Source of the DNA: Malania oleifera
Taxonomy: Eukaryota > Streptophyta > Magnoliopsida > Santalales > Ximeniaceae
DNA length: 64,000 nucleotides
Assembly: GCF_029873635.1 (NCBI RefSeq)
Contig: NC_080421.1
Location: 40,839,120 to 40,903,119 of the forward strand
Reading direction: 5' to 3'
Below, piece by piece: positions 9,162-19,691 of this stretch. Position 1 is the first letter of the stretch, and each line of letters starts with the position of its first letter. The notes under the pieces were generated by a model that did no database searches, had not been told where the DNA came from, and was given only the letters and a program-made list of their open reading frames with translations. The position numbers and the translations under genes are program-made.

Positions 9162-11215
9162 TGGAATTGGTGTGATCCTAATAAGGGGGTGAATTGGGTT
9201 TTAAAATTTTTTGGCTAATTTAAATATTTGCCGATTCACCACAGTTCATATCCCATTCAATATTAAAAGCATGTATGTAAACGGTTAGGCAATCAATGCA
9301 AACATACACGTGTGTAGCATATCACATTTAAATTAGATGTGTGCATGTGAATAATTATAACAGTAAATAAGTAAGTATACAAATATAGAAACTAAAGTGC
9401 AATAATTAAATAAGAGAGAGAGAGAGTGTGACACAAGATTTGTTATCAAGGATCGGCCAAACTAGCCTACTTCCCTGCCTTGGGCATACCTCCCAAGGAT
9501 TACATTATCCCTGCTCACTTAAATAAATAGAGCAAAAGTAATTACAACCTCTCCTTATGGGGCGAGGTAAACCTAAGCTCAATTATCAGGCTGAACCCAA
9601 TTGATCTCCCTTACAGGACGGAGACTCCCCAGTTCAATTACCGGGTTGAATCGAACTGGTCTCAATTACGGGTCTGAAACTCTCCAGTTCAATTAACATT
9701 ATGAATCCAATTGGTACAATAAAAACATTTTTTTTACATATTACAATACTTCTAAATACAAGCACGTATGTACAAATTAAAAACTCAAAAACATACACTC
9801 TAATATGATATGAGTTATGCTCAGTAGAGAAAGGGTGTTTATCAACTAATCTATGCACAAATAAAATATATGAAAAATGAGTATTATGTTCTCCTATAAA
9901 TATTTTTGAAAATAAAGAATATTTGGAGAATCTAGGATTTTAAACTCAAGAATATATTTGTACTGTAAATAATTTTCTCCCAAATATATTTATCAAAAAA
10001 ATAACCAGGAGAAAACCTAAGCAATACTCTCAAAAATGTTTTTCAAAGATTAAGTACTAAGTGAGAGTATATGCAAATAAAATGCCCTAAATAAAATACT
10101 CTATTCAAAATTGATTTTGAAATAAAAGCGTGAAAGAGAGTTGAAGAGATTTTTATAAAAGATTTTGCCCCAAAAGAATGATTTTAATAATAAAAAACGT
10201 TTTGGGAGAACTTTGATTAACAATGAATAAGAGAGAAGATTTTGACTAATCAAAGTTGTTAATCTAAGCAAATAAGAGGGTATTTATATATTTTTTGAAA
10301 ATTATGACTGTTAAGGACATATTGGAAAATTTTGAAATTATTTAATTAGAATTTAACCCCAATTACCACAGTTAATTTTAGTGAACTCGAGAAGTTTGGT
10401 CACTCGGTTCATAGGGCCGGCCCGAACAGACTCATAGCCAAAATTGGGTTTGGTTTGTTGTGGGGAGAACTAGTTGGCTGGGACAAGGCAATTTCCCCAA
10501 ACCTTCGTAGGTTCGGGCACCTGGTGCATGGTTTGGTCTACCGATTCATAAGGTTCGATCGATTGAGACCTTTTTGAACTACAAGTTCGGTCGCCCGAGG
10601 ACAATGGAAAAATCAATGACCAGGGTTCGGTCGACCGTGGAAGCTACGTTCATTATTAGTTCAATCGCTCGAGGCTTCAGTCAACTATTTGATTTTTTGG
10701 CCAACAGTGTGTTCGGTTGACCAAGGGCTATAACACATAAATCGGTTAGTCGCCTGAGGCTTTTAATTAAGCCTAAAAACCCAACATCGCTCGACGTTTG
10801 GTCAACCGAAGACCTTTTTTTGCCCCAATTTAAACCCTAATGACATTTTAAAACCTTTGTATGATGTGAACTTTTATGAAAAAGGTTTTTGATAAAAAAA
10901 TTCAATGTCCTAAGGTTTGTCTATGGCCTTTGGTTCCCTATGGTTCAGTTTGAGCATTCAAATCATATCATGCAAGATGTATACATTATTACAAACCAAA
11001 TAATAAAAATTAAATGCAATTACTATAAAAAATAAATGTTTTCTTCTTCTTTTTGCTCTTCTAACTTCATGAAATGCTTCTAATCGTATAAGCTTTAAGT
11101 TTTGCAAGCTTCCATCGCCGTTTCCTTATGTGTGTGTTAAATTAATGGACATGTTCACATGCTAAATACACACATAAGAAACATGTGTTTTGTCAACATC
11201 AAAACAAGGATCAGA
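9162..11215 (-). mobile_element. SIRE-like copia LTR, apparently solo, second subfamily
   Basis: On the minus strand it would begin near 11205 with TGTTTTGATGTTGACAAAAC, like the start region of the C3 LTR, and end near 9162 after TTCACCCCCTTATTAGGATC. A TATA box (10281-10290) and the processed-looking block at 9440-9520 also parallel C3. No internal element sequence flanks it. I could not find a convincing target duplication, so the ends are approximate. Confidence 0.65.
10281..10830 (-). promoter_or_regulatory. Copia LTR promoter region: TATA box plus TTCGGTCGACCG-like array
   Basis: Reading leftwards, TATATAAATA (10281-10290) is preceded upstream (10390-10820) by about eight variants of the palindrome CGGTCGACCG, for example GGTTCGGTCGACCGTGG at 10624 and TTCGGTTGACCAAGG at 10711. 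Spacing is about 40-60 bp. The layout parallels the chromovirus LTR promoters although the LTR family is unrelated. Confidence 0.65.
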
Positions 11216-12123
11216 CTCAAAAAATCAGTAACTATTCTAGGAAGCTAATTACTACCATACGCAAATCTAGGCTAGAATTATTGGTATTCCATAATCAGTG
11301 GAAATCGAATAGAAAATAAAAAAGAATCCCTATAATCTCTCCAAGAGATCCTCTGTAAACAACTCATGCCAATTAATCGTGAATTATCTCTAAATTGAAT
11401 CTAATGATCTTTAATTAATTATTTAAAAATAAAAAATATTAAAATAAAATAAAAAATAAAGTGGGATTTAAGAATGTCTAATAAGACCCCCAAAGGGGGC
11501 ATCTTTGTAATAACCTGCTTAATTAACTGACTTTTTCTTTTAACACTGTAACAATTAATATACTCTAATACCACAATATTAACCTAAACAGCGAGAAGCA
11601 GAATCATATAAACATAACCATAACTATTATATACAATATAAAACCAATATCACTCAATACCAAAATGCTACATGTTTTCCCCATATACAAATAAATCTGA
11701 ATTTCCCAGAATACCCTCAACTAGCTAGGGTAATACAAAAATCCTCCCAAAACATACTCACTTTGCTGACAGGGCACTACAGACGCCCCTCTATTTGTGA
11801 GCCTGATCTGCTCGCCTACCTGGATCACCTGAAAAATGTTTCAACATTGGGATTAGTCAATGCTTAGTAAGAAGAAATATGTTATTACTAGTGTGTAGCA
11901 AATGAGCTAATATATATCATGAAATCTGTTTAATATAAACATGAATAACTAAGTATAAAAGTACATCACAAATAATAAAGTACACCACCCCTTTTCCCTA
12001 TTGCTTGACATATCAGTATTATGGTTATAATTCAAAATACTTCTAGTATATATAGTAGGATCCCCATTTCTGTAAATTAATACATAAGTAATAGTAACTG
12101 AAATTGTTCCCTGTGGCTATCTG

Positions 12124-12147
12124 TGTCATGACATGCCCCTCATGACA
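12124..12147 (-). other. Conserved LTR hairpin, 8-bp perfect stem
   Basis: TGTCATGA (12124-12131) and TCATGACA (12140-12147) pair perfectly around an 8-nt loop ending CCCC (GGGG on the sense strand). GTTGTGCGGCCCGTAGGC follows directly. Confidence 0.75.
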
Positions 12148-12420
12148 AGGTTGTGCGGCCCGTAGGCTGGATTTATCCTGATTGGCCAACCAGGAATAAA
12201 TCACTGAACTCTGTCAACCGACCTGCCCACCTCAACCCATATCTGGATGGGGAACCTAACCTCTTCAAGGGCCTAAGTGGTCGACCGTACCACATATTAT
12301 TTGAATAGGCGGTTGCACTCATAAAGTAACATAGTATCTGTAGCAACGGTACCGTGTTCTGTAGCTGCAAGTTTAACAGGATCTGATATCATATAATATT
12401 TTTCTATGCATATCTATCTG

Positions 12421-12685
12421 TTTTACCATGATTCTGAAGTAATCATAATAATAACCATGATGCTGCATAACGTACTGAAATCTGAATAATCATAACATGG
12501 AACTGCATATTCGTAATACTAGAATTCGTATAATCATGGTACTGAGATTCTTATAATCATGGTACTAAAATCTGTAAAATCATGGTACTGAAGTTCACAT
12601 AATCATAGTACTTAAATCCGTAAAATCATGGTACTGAAATTCATAAAAATCATAAAACTACAATTCGTAAAACATATCTCCGTAC
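12421..12685. repeat. About 27-bp minisatellite in the solo LTR
   Basis: About eight degenerate units with core AATCATGGTACTGAAATTC run from about 12421 to 12685, at the LTR position occupied by different minisatellites in related copies. Confidence 0.8.
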
Positions 12686-13137
12686 TACATATATGTTCAC
12701 AAGCCACACCATAGTTTAATACATAATTTTCGTAAATAAATACGCTGTATAATATTTAGAAATTTCCTAACATAACATATTTGTCTTACCTTAACTCTGA
12801 AAAGCCCCTACTGTACTCTAGCCCGATACCTGCAGGGCCTCCTATACAACACCCTGAAAATGATATTTTTTAGAACTAAACATTAGTATTTTCCTGCCTA
12901 CATCATTTCCTATAACTGTCAAGAAGTCAAAAACTAGATAAAAGTCCTTACCCTAAATTTGGGATGAAATCCAATTTTGATTTCCTGACGATCCGCTCCG
13001 GCAGTCTTATAGAGAACTCCACCAGGAGCGTCGTAGTAGTTTCGGATCGTCGATCCAGCGACTAGTGGGGCCGAAATGAAGAGAGAAGGGAGAGAGAGAG
13101 AGGCGCGGTGAAAAAGAGAAATATCCCGTTTTTTAGC

Positions 13138-13410
13138 TATTTATAGGGCCGAATTTGTCGACGAGACATGTCATCTCGTCGACGAGCCCTTCACAAAATT
13201 CGTCGACGAGGCCCTGTGTTCGTCAACGAAATTCAAAACAGCCCGAACCGTCTCTCGGTATTTTCTCGTCGATGAAGCCCTGTGTTCATCGACAAAATTC
13301 TGAAGACTTTCATCGACGAGACCCTGTGTTCGTCGACGAAACTAGGCAATTTTCTGAAATTATGATTATTTAATATTATTTCCAAAATGCAATGTCGTCG
13401 ATGAAGTCTA
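13138..13410 (-). promoter_or_regulatory. LTR promoter: TATA box plus TCGTCGACGA array
   Basis: Minus-strand TATAAATA at 13138-13145 is preceded upstream by about ten palindrome copies between 13156 and 13408, several of them perfect TCGTCGACGA. A purine-rich GAGA tract at 13080-13105 lies just downstream of the TATA box. Confidence 0.7.
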
Positions 13411-13493
13411 CGACCTCCTTTTGTTTCTGTATCTATTTTCTTTCCCTCTTATTATTACTAAAATGCTATTATTCTTCGAATCACTACAATCTT

Positions 13494-14650
13494 ATCAGAT
13501 ATATCCTTTAAAATATAGGTGAGGTCTGAAATAACTCATGACCCTTTGTTTAATCATTGAGATGCATACACACAAAATAGAACATGCAAATGATAATAAA
13601 AGATCATCAAATTTAAGCAAAAAAGTCTTTAAAATATTCCCAGATTTTCCAAAAAAATTATAGAATTTTTCTGAAAATTTTTCAACATTTTTACAAAAAT
13701 TTATGGGATTTTTAAAGCTGTTTTTTTTTTCTATTTTTTTTTCAATGTAAAGGAAAATTCAATTTCCCTTTATTTTTGTTCCTCTTTGTATTTTCTCATG
13801 AATAAATAAAAAATATTATTTAATTTTGTTCTATAAGCCCCTCGACAAAATGAGGTATCTACATAACCGAACATCGAAAACTAAAATTTAACAAAAACGA
13901 AAACCAAACTAAACCAAATAAATTTTTAATCAAATCTAACCACCTAAATTTACTCGATTAATTTGGTTTAACCAAATTATGCTCACCCTTAGAAGTAAGA
14001 AGAAGAAAGAAATAACAATAAAGGGTAGGGAAGGGAGAAATAACTAGGCAACATGAACATTCTTCTTCCTCTCACTTCCTTAATAGTTGTAGCATATATA
14101 TTTTGCATGAACTTATAATTGTAGCATGCAAAAACTCATTTTTGATTATATATTCTACTATCTTTCACAAATTATTATAAATTAAAATTTCACTATCAAC
14201 TTACTTTATAATTAAAACATTACTTTATAATTAAAACAATTAAAAATGATTGTATATAATGAATTTAAAAAAAGAAACAAGAGAAACAAATAAATGGAAA
14301 AATTGGATGTCCCTATGAATAAAATTGTGAAATGTATTTTTCAAACATTAATCCCATTAGAATTGACGATTGAGTATAGCTTTTCAAAAATAAAAAATAA
14401 AAATAAAAATAAAAAGTAAAAGAGTGCTAAACTAGAAAAAAAAAAAAACTTATAGAGCATAGAATGAGGCTTTGGCATAAGCTAGTTTGAAGTATTTCTC
14501 TCTCCAAACTTCTTCTATTAAATTCTCATAAAATCTTATATTTGATTTTATTAAAGCCTTCTGATAAAAGAGTGATCCTTGTCCTTGGTTTCTTCTGCTG
14601 ATCATAATATCATATTTCTCTTCCTAAGAAACACTGATATTAGGACACAT
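13494..14650. other. AT-rich spacer, no gene recognised
   Basis: Low-complexity A/T sequence includes an AACC/GGTT-rich stretch around 13860-13980. I see no coding similarity. Confidence 0.6.
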
Positions 14651-14662
14651 GCTCTGATACCA
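14651..14662 (-). other. Primer-binding-site-like sequence (initiator tRNA-Met type)
   Basis: GCTCTGATACCA is the reverse complement of TGGTATCAGAGC, the usual plant LTR-retrotransposon primer site. It is an isolated remnant with no clear LTR beside it. Confidence 0.45.
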
Positions 14663-14824
14663 ATTTCTCGCGAAATTGACCCCCTTGACAATTAAATTGT
14701 GCATAACCACACAACTTAAGAAGAATTTAATAAGGTTGTTGAAGATCAGGTGAGAGCTAGCCAATATAATTATTTTTTTCTGCCCGACATGCAAGTATGT
14801 TCACAAAACATGTTTTGAAAAACC

Positions 14825-14857
<33 letters not shown>

Positions 14858-14858
14858 T
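14825..14858. repeat. (AAT)n microsatellite
   Basis: This is a run of about eleven AAT trinucleotides. Confidence 0.95.
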
Positions 14859-14914
14859 ACATTTGTTTATGGTTGATAGAACTTTGGAGCCAGTTTGTAT
14901 TTATAGGTTTAGGA

Positions 14915-14980
14915 TGTGACGACCCAAAAATTTGCTTTGATACCAATTGTGGAGATTCGAAAATTTGCTCTGATACCAAC
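14915..14980 (-). repeat. 33-bp tandem duplication of an LTR end plus primer-binding site
   Basis: Two 33-bp units (14915-14947 and 14948-14980) each consist of an LTR-like start (TGTGACGACCC or TGTGGAGATTC), an AAATTTGC linker and a GCTYTGATACCA primer-site complement. A third LTR start (TGTAGTGATCC) follows at 14981. Confidence 0.75.
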
Positions 14981-15770
14981 TGTAGTGATCCAAATTTTAT
15001 CTAGCGGAAGACTTCCAATTCATTTATACTAGAGTACTAGAAACCTTATATTACAACAATATCTCCATTATCAAATATTATTATCCGTAAAATTCTAAAA
15101 CATTAAAAATACAACTAATTTAAGATGTCTTTTAAATAACTCTTACTATCCCACATACGCTTCTGCTACGCTATTCTAATTTCGGTTAGGCTCGGGTGAG
15201 ACACCTTTGAGTAAGTATGGACTAGATTATTATCAGTATGTGACTAAAATAAGTTGTAGTATAAAAATACATTCAATAATTCTATTCTAATAAAAATCGC
15301 ATTTGTAATTATTTAATTTAATAATTTAACTCTTAACCCTGCATTTGTAAAACAATAGACCACATATAAAAAAAATATACGTAATTTTCTTCAAATTATA
15401 ATTTACGATTATTATATGATCATAATCACATAAATACACAAATATGGATAAAGAACTCCTTTTTGAGCATGTCATGTTTAACCCCCATGACCAGGTAGAG
15501 CGGTCTGAAAATTGGACATAGCTAGTTGGCCACCAACCAACTAGACTAAATCAAAAATTTATGCTTGTAAGATTAATTTGTCTGTCACATCCTCATACTC
15601 ATTCTCATGCTCAAACCAAACTGACTATCTACCGCCAATACTTCCATAACAGTGTGGTTGCACTAATATTCATCTGTAACTACGGTCATCAGGGTTCTTA
15701 AACATACATAATACAATTTATGCAATTAAACTGTATAATAATTCGAACATTTTTTCCCAACATCAAATTT
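14981..15770 (-). mobile_element. Old chromovirus-related LTR fragment with primer-binding site
   Basis: It begins TGTAGTGATCC next to a primer-site complement, so it is the inner end of a minus-strand 5' LTR. It keeps the AGTAAGTATGG segment, the hairpin at 15471-15491 followed by a diverged gcGGTCTG block, and the CTACGGTCATCAGGGTTCT segment found in the other LTRs. The promoter half is missing or unrecognisable, and the right boundary is approximate. Confidence 0.65.
15471..15491 (-). other. Conserved LTR hairpin, diverged copy (6-bp stem)
   Basis: GTCATG (15471-15476) and CATGAC (15486-15491) pair perfectly across a 9-nt loop ending ACCCC, although the surrounding LTR is strongly diverged. 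Confidence 0.6.
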
Positions 15771-16728
15771 ATAGTCAAATTGCATATTATTTTTGGGATC
15801 ATTACATAGGATAATCTAGAGGTGGCTTGTCCTGTTTACAAAGACAAAATAACTTGTGTGATAAATTGTTTTAGTGTGAGTTCATTTAGCGAGTCCTTTG
15901 TTTAACTAATTTTAATATTCTATTTCTAAAATGTCATATTTGAAGTCATGTGCTTAGGAGCAGGACTAAGAAATCCATAATTTTATTTAAGACAAAAAAT
16001 CATTCTATGAAAAACATTTCAAGTTTTCTTTTCTTTTCTTTTCTTTTTTGGTTAAAAAGTGATAGACTATGAAAATTCTGAGGTTTCTTCAACATTATTA
16101 TAAAATTCAACCTACTTTATAAAAATGATTATATAGACAAAACAAACAAAGATATATGGAAAAAATGATATTCATATAAAGAAAAAATGGTCCAAAACTG
16201 TTTTTCAACTAGCAATCTCATTAAGAAATTGGTATTCACATGAAAAATGATATTCTTAAATATTTTGCCATTGAATATATAAAATTCTACTATATATATA
16301 CACAGTATGAACTTCATTTAGCTAGTCCTCTATTTCCTTCTCTAATTAAATAAAAAACTCTATATCAAAAGTACCAAATTAAAAAGAATGTCCATAGGAG
16401 TTTGAAGCAAATTATATTGAACAAGAAGTTGCATATATAATTTTATATAAAATAAAATATTATTCCATGAAAATCAAGACATATTTTAATTTTTTCAGTT
16501 TTGGCCAAGAATATGGAAATTTTCATATTCTTACACCAATTAAAATTTCTTCATCAACTAACTTTGTAAAAAAAAAAAACAATCAAGAAACCAATAACTT
16601 TCGGAAAACAAATCAAACCAAGATGATGGAAAATTTTAATATTTACATTCAAAATATCAACCCAATAGTATCTTCCAAATTGAAAATTGAGTAAGGCTTT
16701 GAGAGAGAGAGGGAAAAAAAAATCGAAG
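15771..16728. other. AT-rich spacer upstream of the left end of the RING gene
   Basis: It holds a (TTTTC)n tract at about 16025-16050 and otherwise low-complexity sequence. The 3' untranslated region of the minus-strand RING gene should lie in its right part, but no unambiguous poly(A) signal stands out. Confidence 0.5.
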
Positions 16729-17409
16729 TTAATCGAGCATAGTAGAACGACAACTTGGGCAAGAATAATGGCGGCCATGCATCCACTCAAGGATACAATC
16801 ATGGTGGAAAATATGAGAGCAGGGGAGTTCAGTGTACTCTGCCCCATCCGAAAACTCCTCCAAGCAGACTGGACACAGTTCCTCCTCCTCTCCCCCTCCG
16901 TCTTGCTCTTCGCTGGTTTTTTGGGTCCTAAAAGTATGCTTTTTGAGGCTTTTGATCACAAAATCAGCGACTGTTTGCGAGATTAGTTCCACGATATCTA
17001 CGTTTATCTCTTCCACCGTATTGATTTCGACGTATGCCACCAACTCGAATCCCCCCGTCCCCGCCGCGCGAGCCATGTCGACGGCCACCTCCTCCATTCC
17101 TTCCACGGCGTAGTCACAGGCTGCTCTGTCCAGATCAAAGCTCCGCATCACATTAAGGAGGAATTCGCGGAGGAGCAGCGGCAGAGCCAAGATGGTCTGG
17201 GGAAGCAGGAACTCGCCCCACGACTCTTGAGACGGGATGCCCCCGTCGCTGGAGAAGCCGATTCCGCCGTCCGCCGAGAGGTGGTGTTGCTGGAACCGGC
17301 GAGTGAGGTGAACTTCAAGGAGTCCGGCACCTGGAGGCGGCGGAAGAGGAAAATCATCAGGAGCGATTGGGGTGGCGAGGATGCTTAGGGAAATTTCTCG
17401 ACGACTCAT
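16729..17409 (-). CDS. RING-H2 finger protein, probable E3 ubiquitin ligase
   Basis: This is a single intact frame of 226 codons. The C-terminal RING-H2 domain (residues 179-220) has all eight zinc ligands in the order C-C-C-H-H-C-C-C: CPVC at 179-182, LPCSHIFHHDC around 196-205 and CPSC at 217-220. Residues 1-75 are a proline- and glycine-rich N-terminus. Residues 76-165 are likely helical and acidic, of unknown function, and an acidic EEEE stretch precedes the RING. There is no signal peptide or clear membrane segment, so the product is probably cytosolic or nuclear. Such proteins recruit an E2 and pass ubiquitin to substrates; the substrate here cannot be told. The coding region has higher GC than the surrounding DNA and no breaks. 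A TATA box lies about 65 bp upstream. Intronless structure is common in this family. Confidence 0.88.
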   Translation of the reverse strand: MSRREISLSILATPIAPDDFPLPPPPGAGLLEVHLTRRFQQHHLSADGGIGFSSDGGIPSQESWGEFLLPQTILALPLLLREFLLNVMRSFDLDRAACDYAVEGMEEVAVDMARAAGTGGFELVAYVEINTVEEINVDIVELISQTVADFVIKSLKKHTFRTQKTSEEQDGGGEEEELCPVCLEEFSDGAEYTELPCSHIFHHDCILEWMHGRHYSCPSCRSTMLD

Positions 17410-17470
17410 TTTTCAGATTGAGAGAAAGAGGAATTGTGACTTGTGAGTGAGTAGTGAGGATGGAATTCAT

Positions 17471-17478
17471 TATTTATA
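17471..17478 (-). promoter_or_regulatory. TATA box of the RING-H2 gene
   Basis: Minus-strand TATAAATA lies 62-69 bp upstream of the ATG at 17409, which would give a 5' leader of about 30-40 nt. Confidence 0.6.
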
Positions 17479-17584
17479 GAATGCAATTAACGGCCATATT
17501 TTCAAATAGCGCCGACTTGACATTTTTATTGCCGTTGCTTGTTTTTGCCGACCTGAGTTCCCCAAAAACCTTAACCGACTTAAC

Positions 17585-17800
17585 ATATTTTGCCCCATAA
17601 AGCCCTTAAGGCCTTCTACACCATGTTCCAGTTTTGTTGCACTCCCCACCTGAACCGCCTCTTCAATATTCTGGTTGCTCGCCGGAACTTTCTCTGGCCG
17701 GCTTTCGATGTCTTTCGCGCTGCCCACCGGCACAGAATCTCACCCAACACCAAATCCTACAGCATTATGATGCGGACGTTTTATGTTAATGGGGCAACGA
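17585..17800 (+). pseudogene. PPR gene fragment, inverted duplicate of the 30-31 kb gene
   Basis: About 205 bp are similar to the minus-strand PPR gene at 30842-31055, but in plus orientation. It reads from ALKAFYTMFQFCCTP through VARRNFLWPAFDVFRAAH to PNTKSYSIMMRTFYVNG. Relative to the gene it lacks nine bases (three codons of the TPLPKHLN segment) and carries several substitutions. It contains no start codon of its own and ends abruptly at about 17795, where NDR kinase intron sequence begins at about 17812. It is a captured or translocated gene fragment and not a gene. Confidence 0.85.
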
Positions 17801-19691
17801 AATTCCAGGACGTACATTGGGCTCACTTCCACTCTTCCTCGCTCAATTTTTCCTTCTCCGTCACGCCTTGTTATTGTTATTGCTATTGTTCTTATTTCTG
17901 AGAACTCATTCCAAGAGATTCTGTGAAAAAACAAAAATAGAATGAATGCGTTTTAATGGGGAGTTGACTAGCACTCTCTTGATAATGATTTTAGATTTCA
18001 TAATGTCTTGAAGGTAATACATAGCCAGATGCTAAATTTTCCTTTTTATATTTTACAGGTGGTCATTAGTCGCTATTAAGCCTATTATGTATGAAATACT
18101 TGTTGGGCACCCACCCTTTTATTCCGATGATCCTATGTAAACATGTAGGAACGTAAAATTCAGGAACTATACTTTCAGATTTTTGTTCCAGAAATTGTTA
18201 TGCTAGATTCTTGTAGAATTGATCACTTCATAACTTTTTTTCATTGTTTATAATCATCAGTTTTTCCTTTTTGCTTTAATTTTTTTGGTTCCATTGGAGG
18301 CCTAAACTGGCTTGAGCTACACATTGGGAGGTAGCTTATCTTCCATTCGGCATCGCTGTCCATCCTCCCAGATTTGTGCATCTGATCTCCCATGTGAAAG
18401 CTTCAAGTTTTATTTTTTAAAAATTATTCAATTGTCTTTCTCCAGTACATTGGAATTTATTGCAAGTATTTTTTAATGAAGATCTCTGTATCTTGCATCA
18501 AATTCCAAGTATTTTTTAAAGATCTCTGGATCTTGCTTTGATGTCTTTTTGATCTTTTATTGTCACTTTAATATTTAAAGGATACTAGATTTGCTTGTTC
18601 TTTGGTTTATGTAATGGAAAGAAAGCATCTTGCTGTACAAGTATTTTTTCCAGTGCGGTTGCTTCTAATGCGATATGATGCCATAAGGGAAATAGATCAG
18701 ATTTGTGGTCATCTAGGTTCAATATGAGTTGCATTGGAAAAAAAAATTTGAGCTGAACCTGCTCAAGATTAGTTGTTCAATAACTTGGTAAATTGCAGCC
18801 TGGGGTTGTCACTATTTGGTTCTTTCTTTTGGGCCTGTGTCCAGTTGATTCAAATTTATTGTTTTGGTTTGGGGTTCTACAAGTTTGAAATGGTTGTTGC
18901 TTTCAGGCTTTAAGTATGACGATCTGATTATATGAAAATACACACAGAGAATGAGAAAGGCTAAACCAGGGTTCTGTTTATCCAGCCAAAAAAAAAGCAT
19001 TTCAGTGGTTACTAATGTAATCGCTATTATCTTGAGATTTATGCAACACATTGAGAAAGTTTATGGGCACGCAGTTTTCTCTGTAATAATTTTTCTGTCG
19101 GTAATTTATATGTGATGGCATATGATAATGCTCTTATATGTCAGTTTGATTTCTTGTCATGCCTTCAATTCTAAAACATATTCATTTTTTCTGCTTTGTT
19201 GAATTAGATAGTAAACCGGAGAACTCTTCTAAAGTTCCCTGAAGAAGCAAAGCTATCTCCCGAAGCTAAAGATCTTATTAGTAAACTACTGTGCAATGTC
19301 AACCAGAGGCTGGGATCGAAGGGTGCAAATGAAATAAAGGTGTTGTATGGTGTGTCCTTTTCTGAATTATTGGTTTGTGCCAGAAGTAAGTTGCAAATAG
19401 AGGGAATTACCTGTTTGCTTTTCCCATTTTAGGCTCATCCATGGTTCAGTGGTATTGAATGGGATAAATTATATCAAATGGATACCTGATTTATTCCAGA
19501 GGTAAATGATGAGTTGGATACTCAAAACTTTGAAAAGTTTGAAGAGGTACCGAAGTTCCTTCTTTCATACCTCTGAACCACTTCTACTAGAAGGATTCCA
19601 TGGCTTTCATTGTAATTTTTTCTCCCTATATTTGTCTTTGTAGTCTGATAGCCAAGTTCAAGCATCAGCCAAAGCAGGTCCATGGAGAAAG

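Larger units (their letters stand above)
11506..13488 (-). mobile_element. Solo chromovirus LTR with 5-bp target duplication
   Basis: A 1983-bp LTR in minus orientation has termini TGTAATAACC and CACTACA on the plus strand. It is flanked on both sides by ATCTT (11501-11505 and 13489-13493). No internal sequence is present, so it arose by recombination between two LTRs. It carries the family features: TATA box at 13138-13145, palindrome array, minisatellite and hairpin. Confidence 0.95.

Noticed and set aside
9157..11281. ATTAT on both sides as a target duplication of the copia LTR at 9162-11215
   Set aside because: The right-hand ATTAT (11277-11281) is not adjacent to a CA terminus and lies beyond the recognisable LTR start, so the match is likely chance.
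13860..13980. A possible telomere-like or satellite sequence (AACC/GGTT-rich)
   Set aside because: No regular period; it is ordinary low-complexity plant spacer, with a similar patch at about 33295-33330.
16687..17113. Plus-strand open frames of 93-99 codons
   Set aside because: They are antisense to the RING-H2 gene, which has the recognisable domain and a TATA box.
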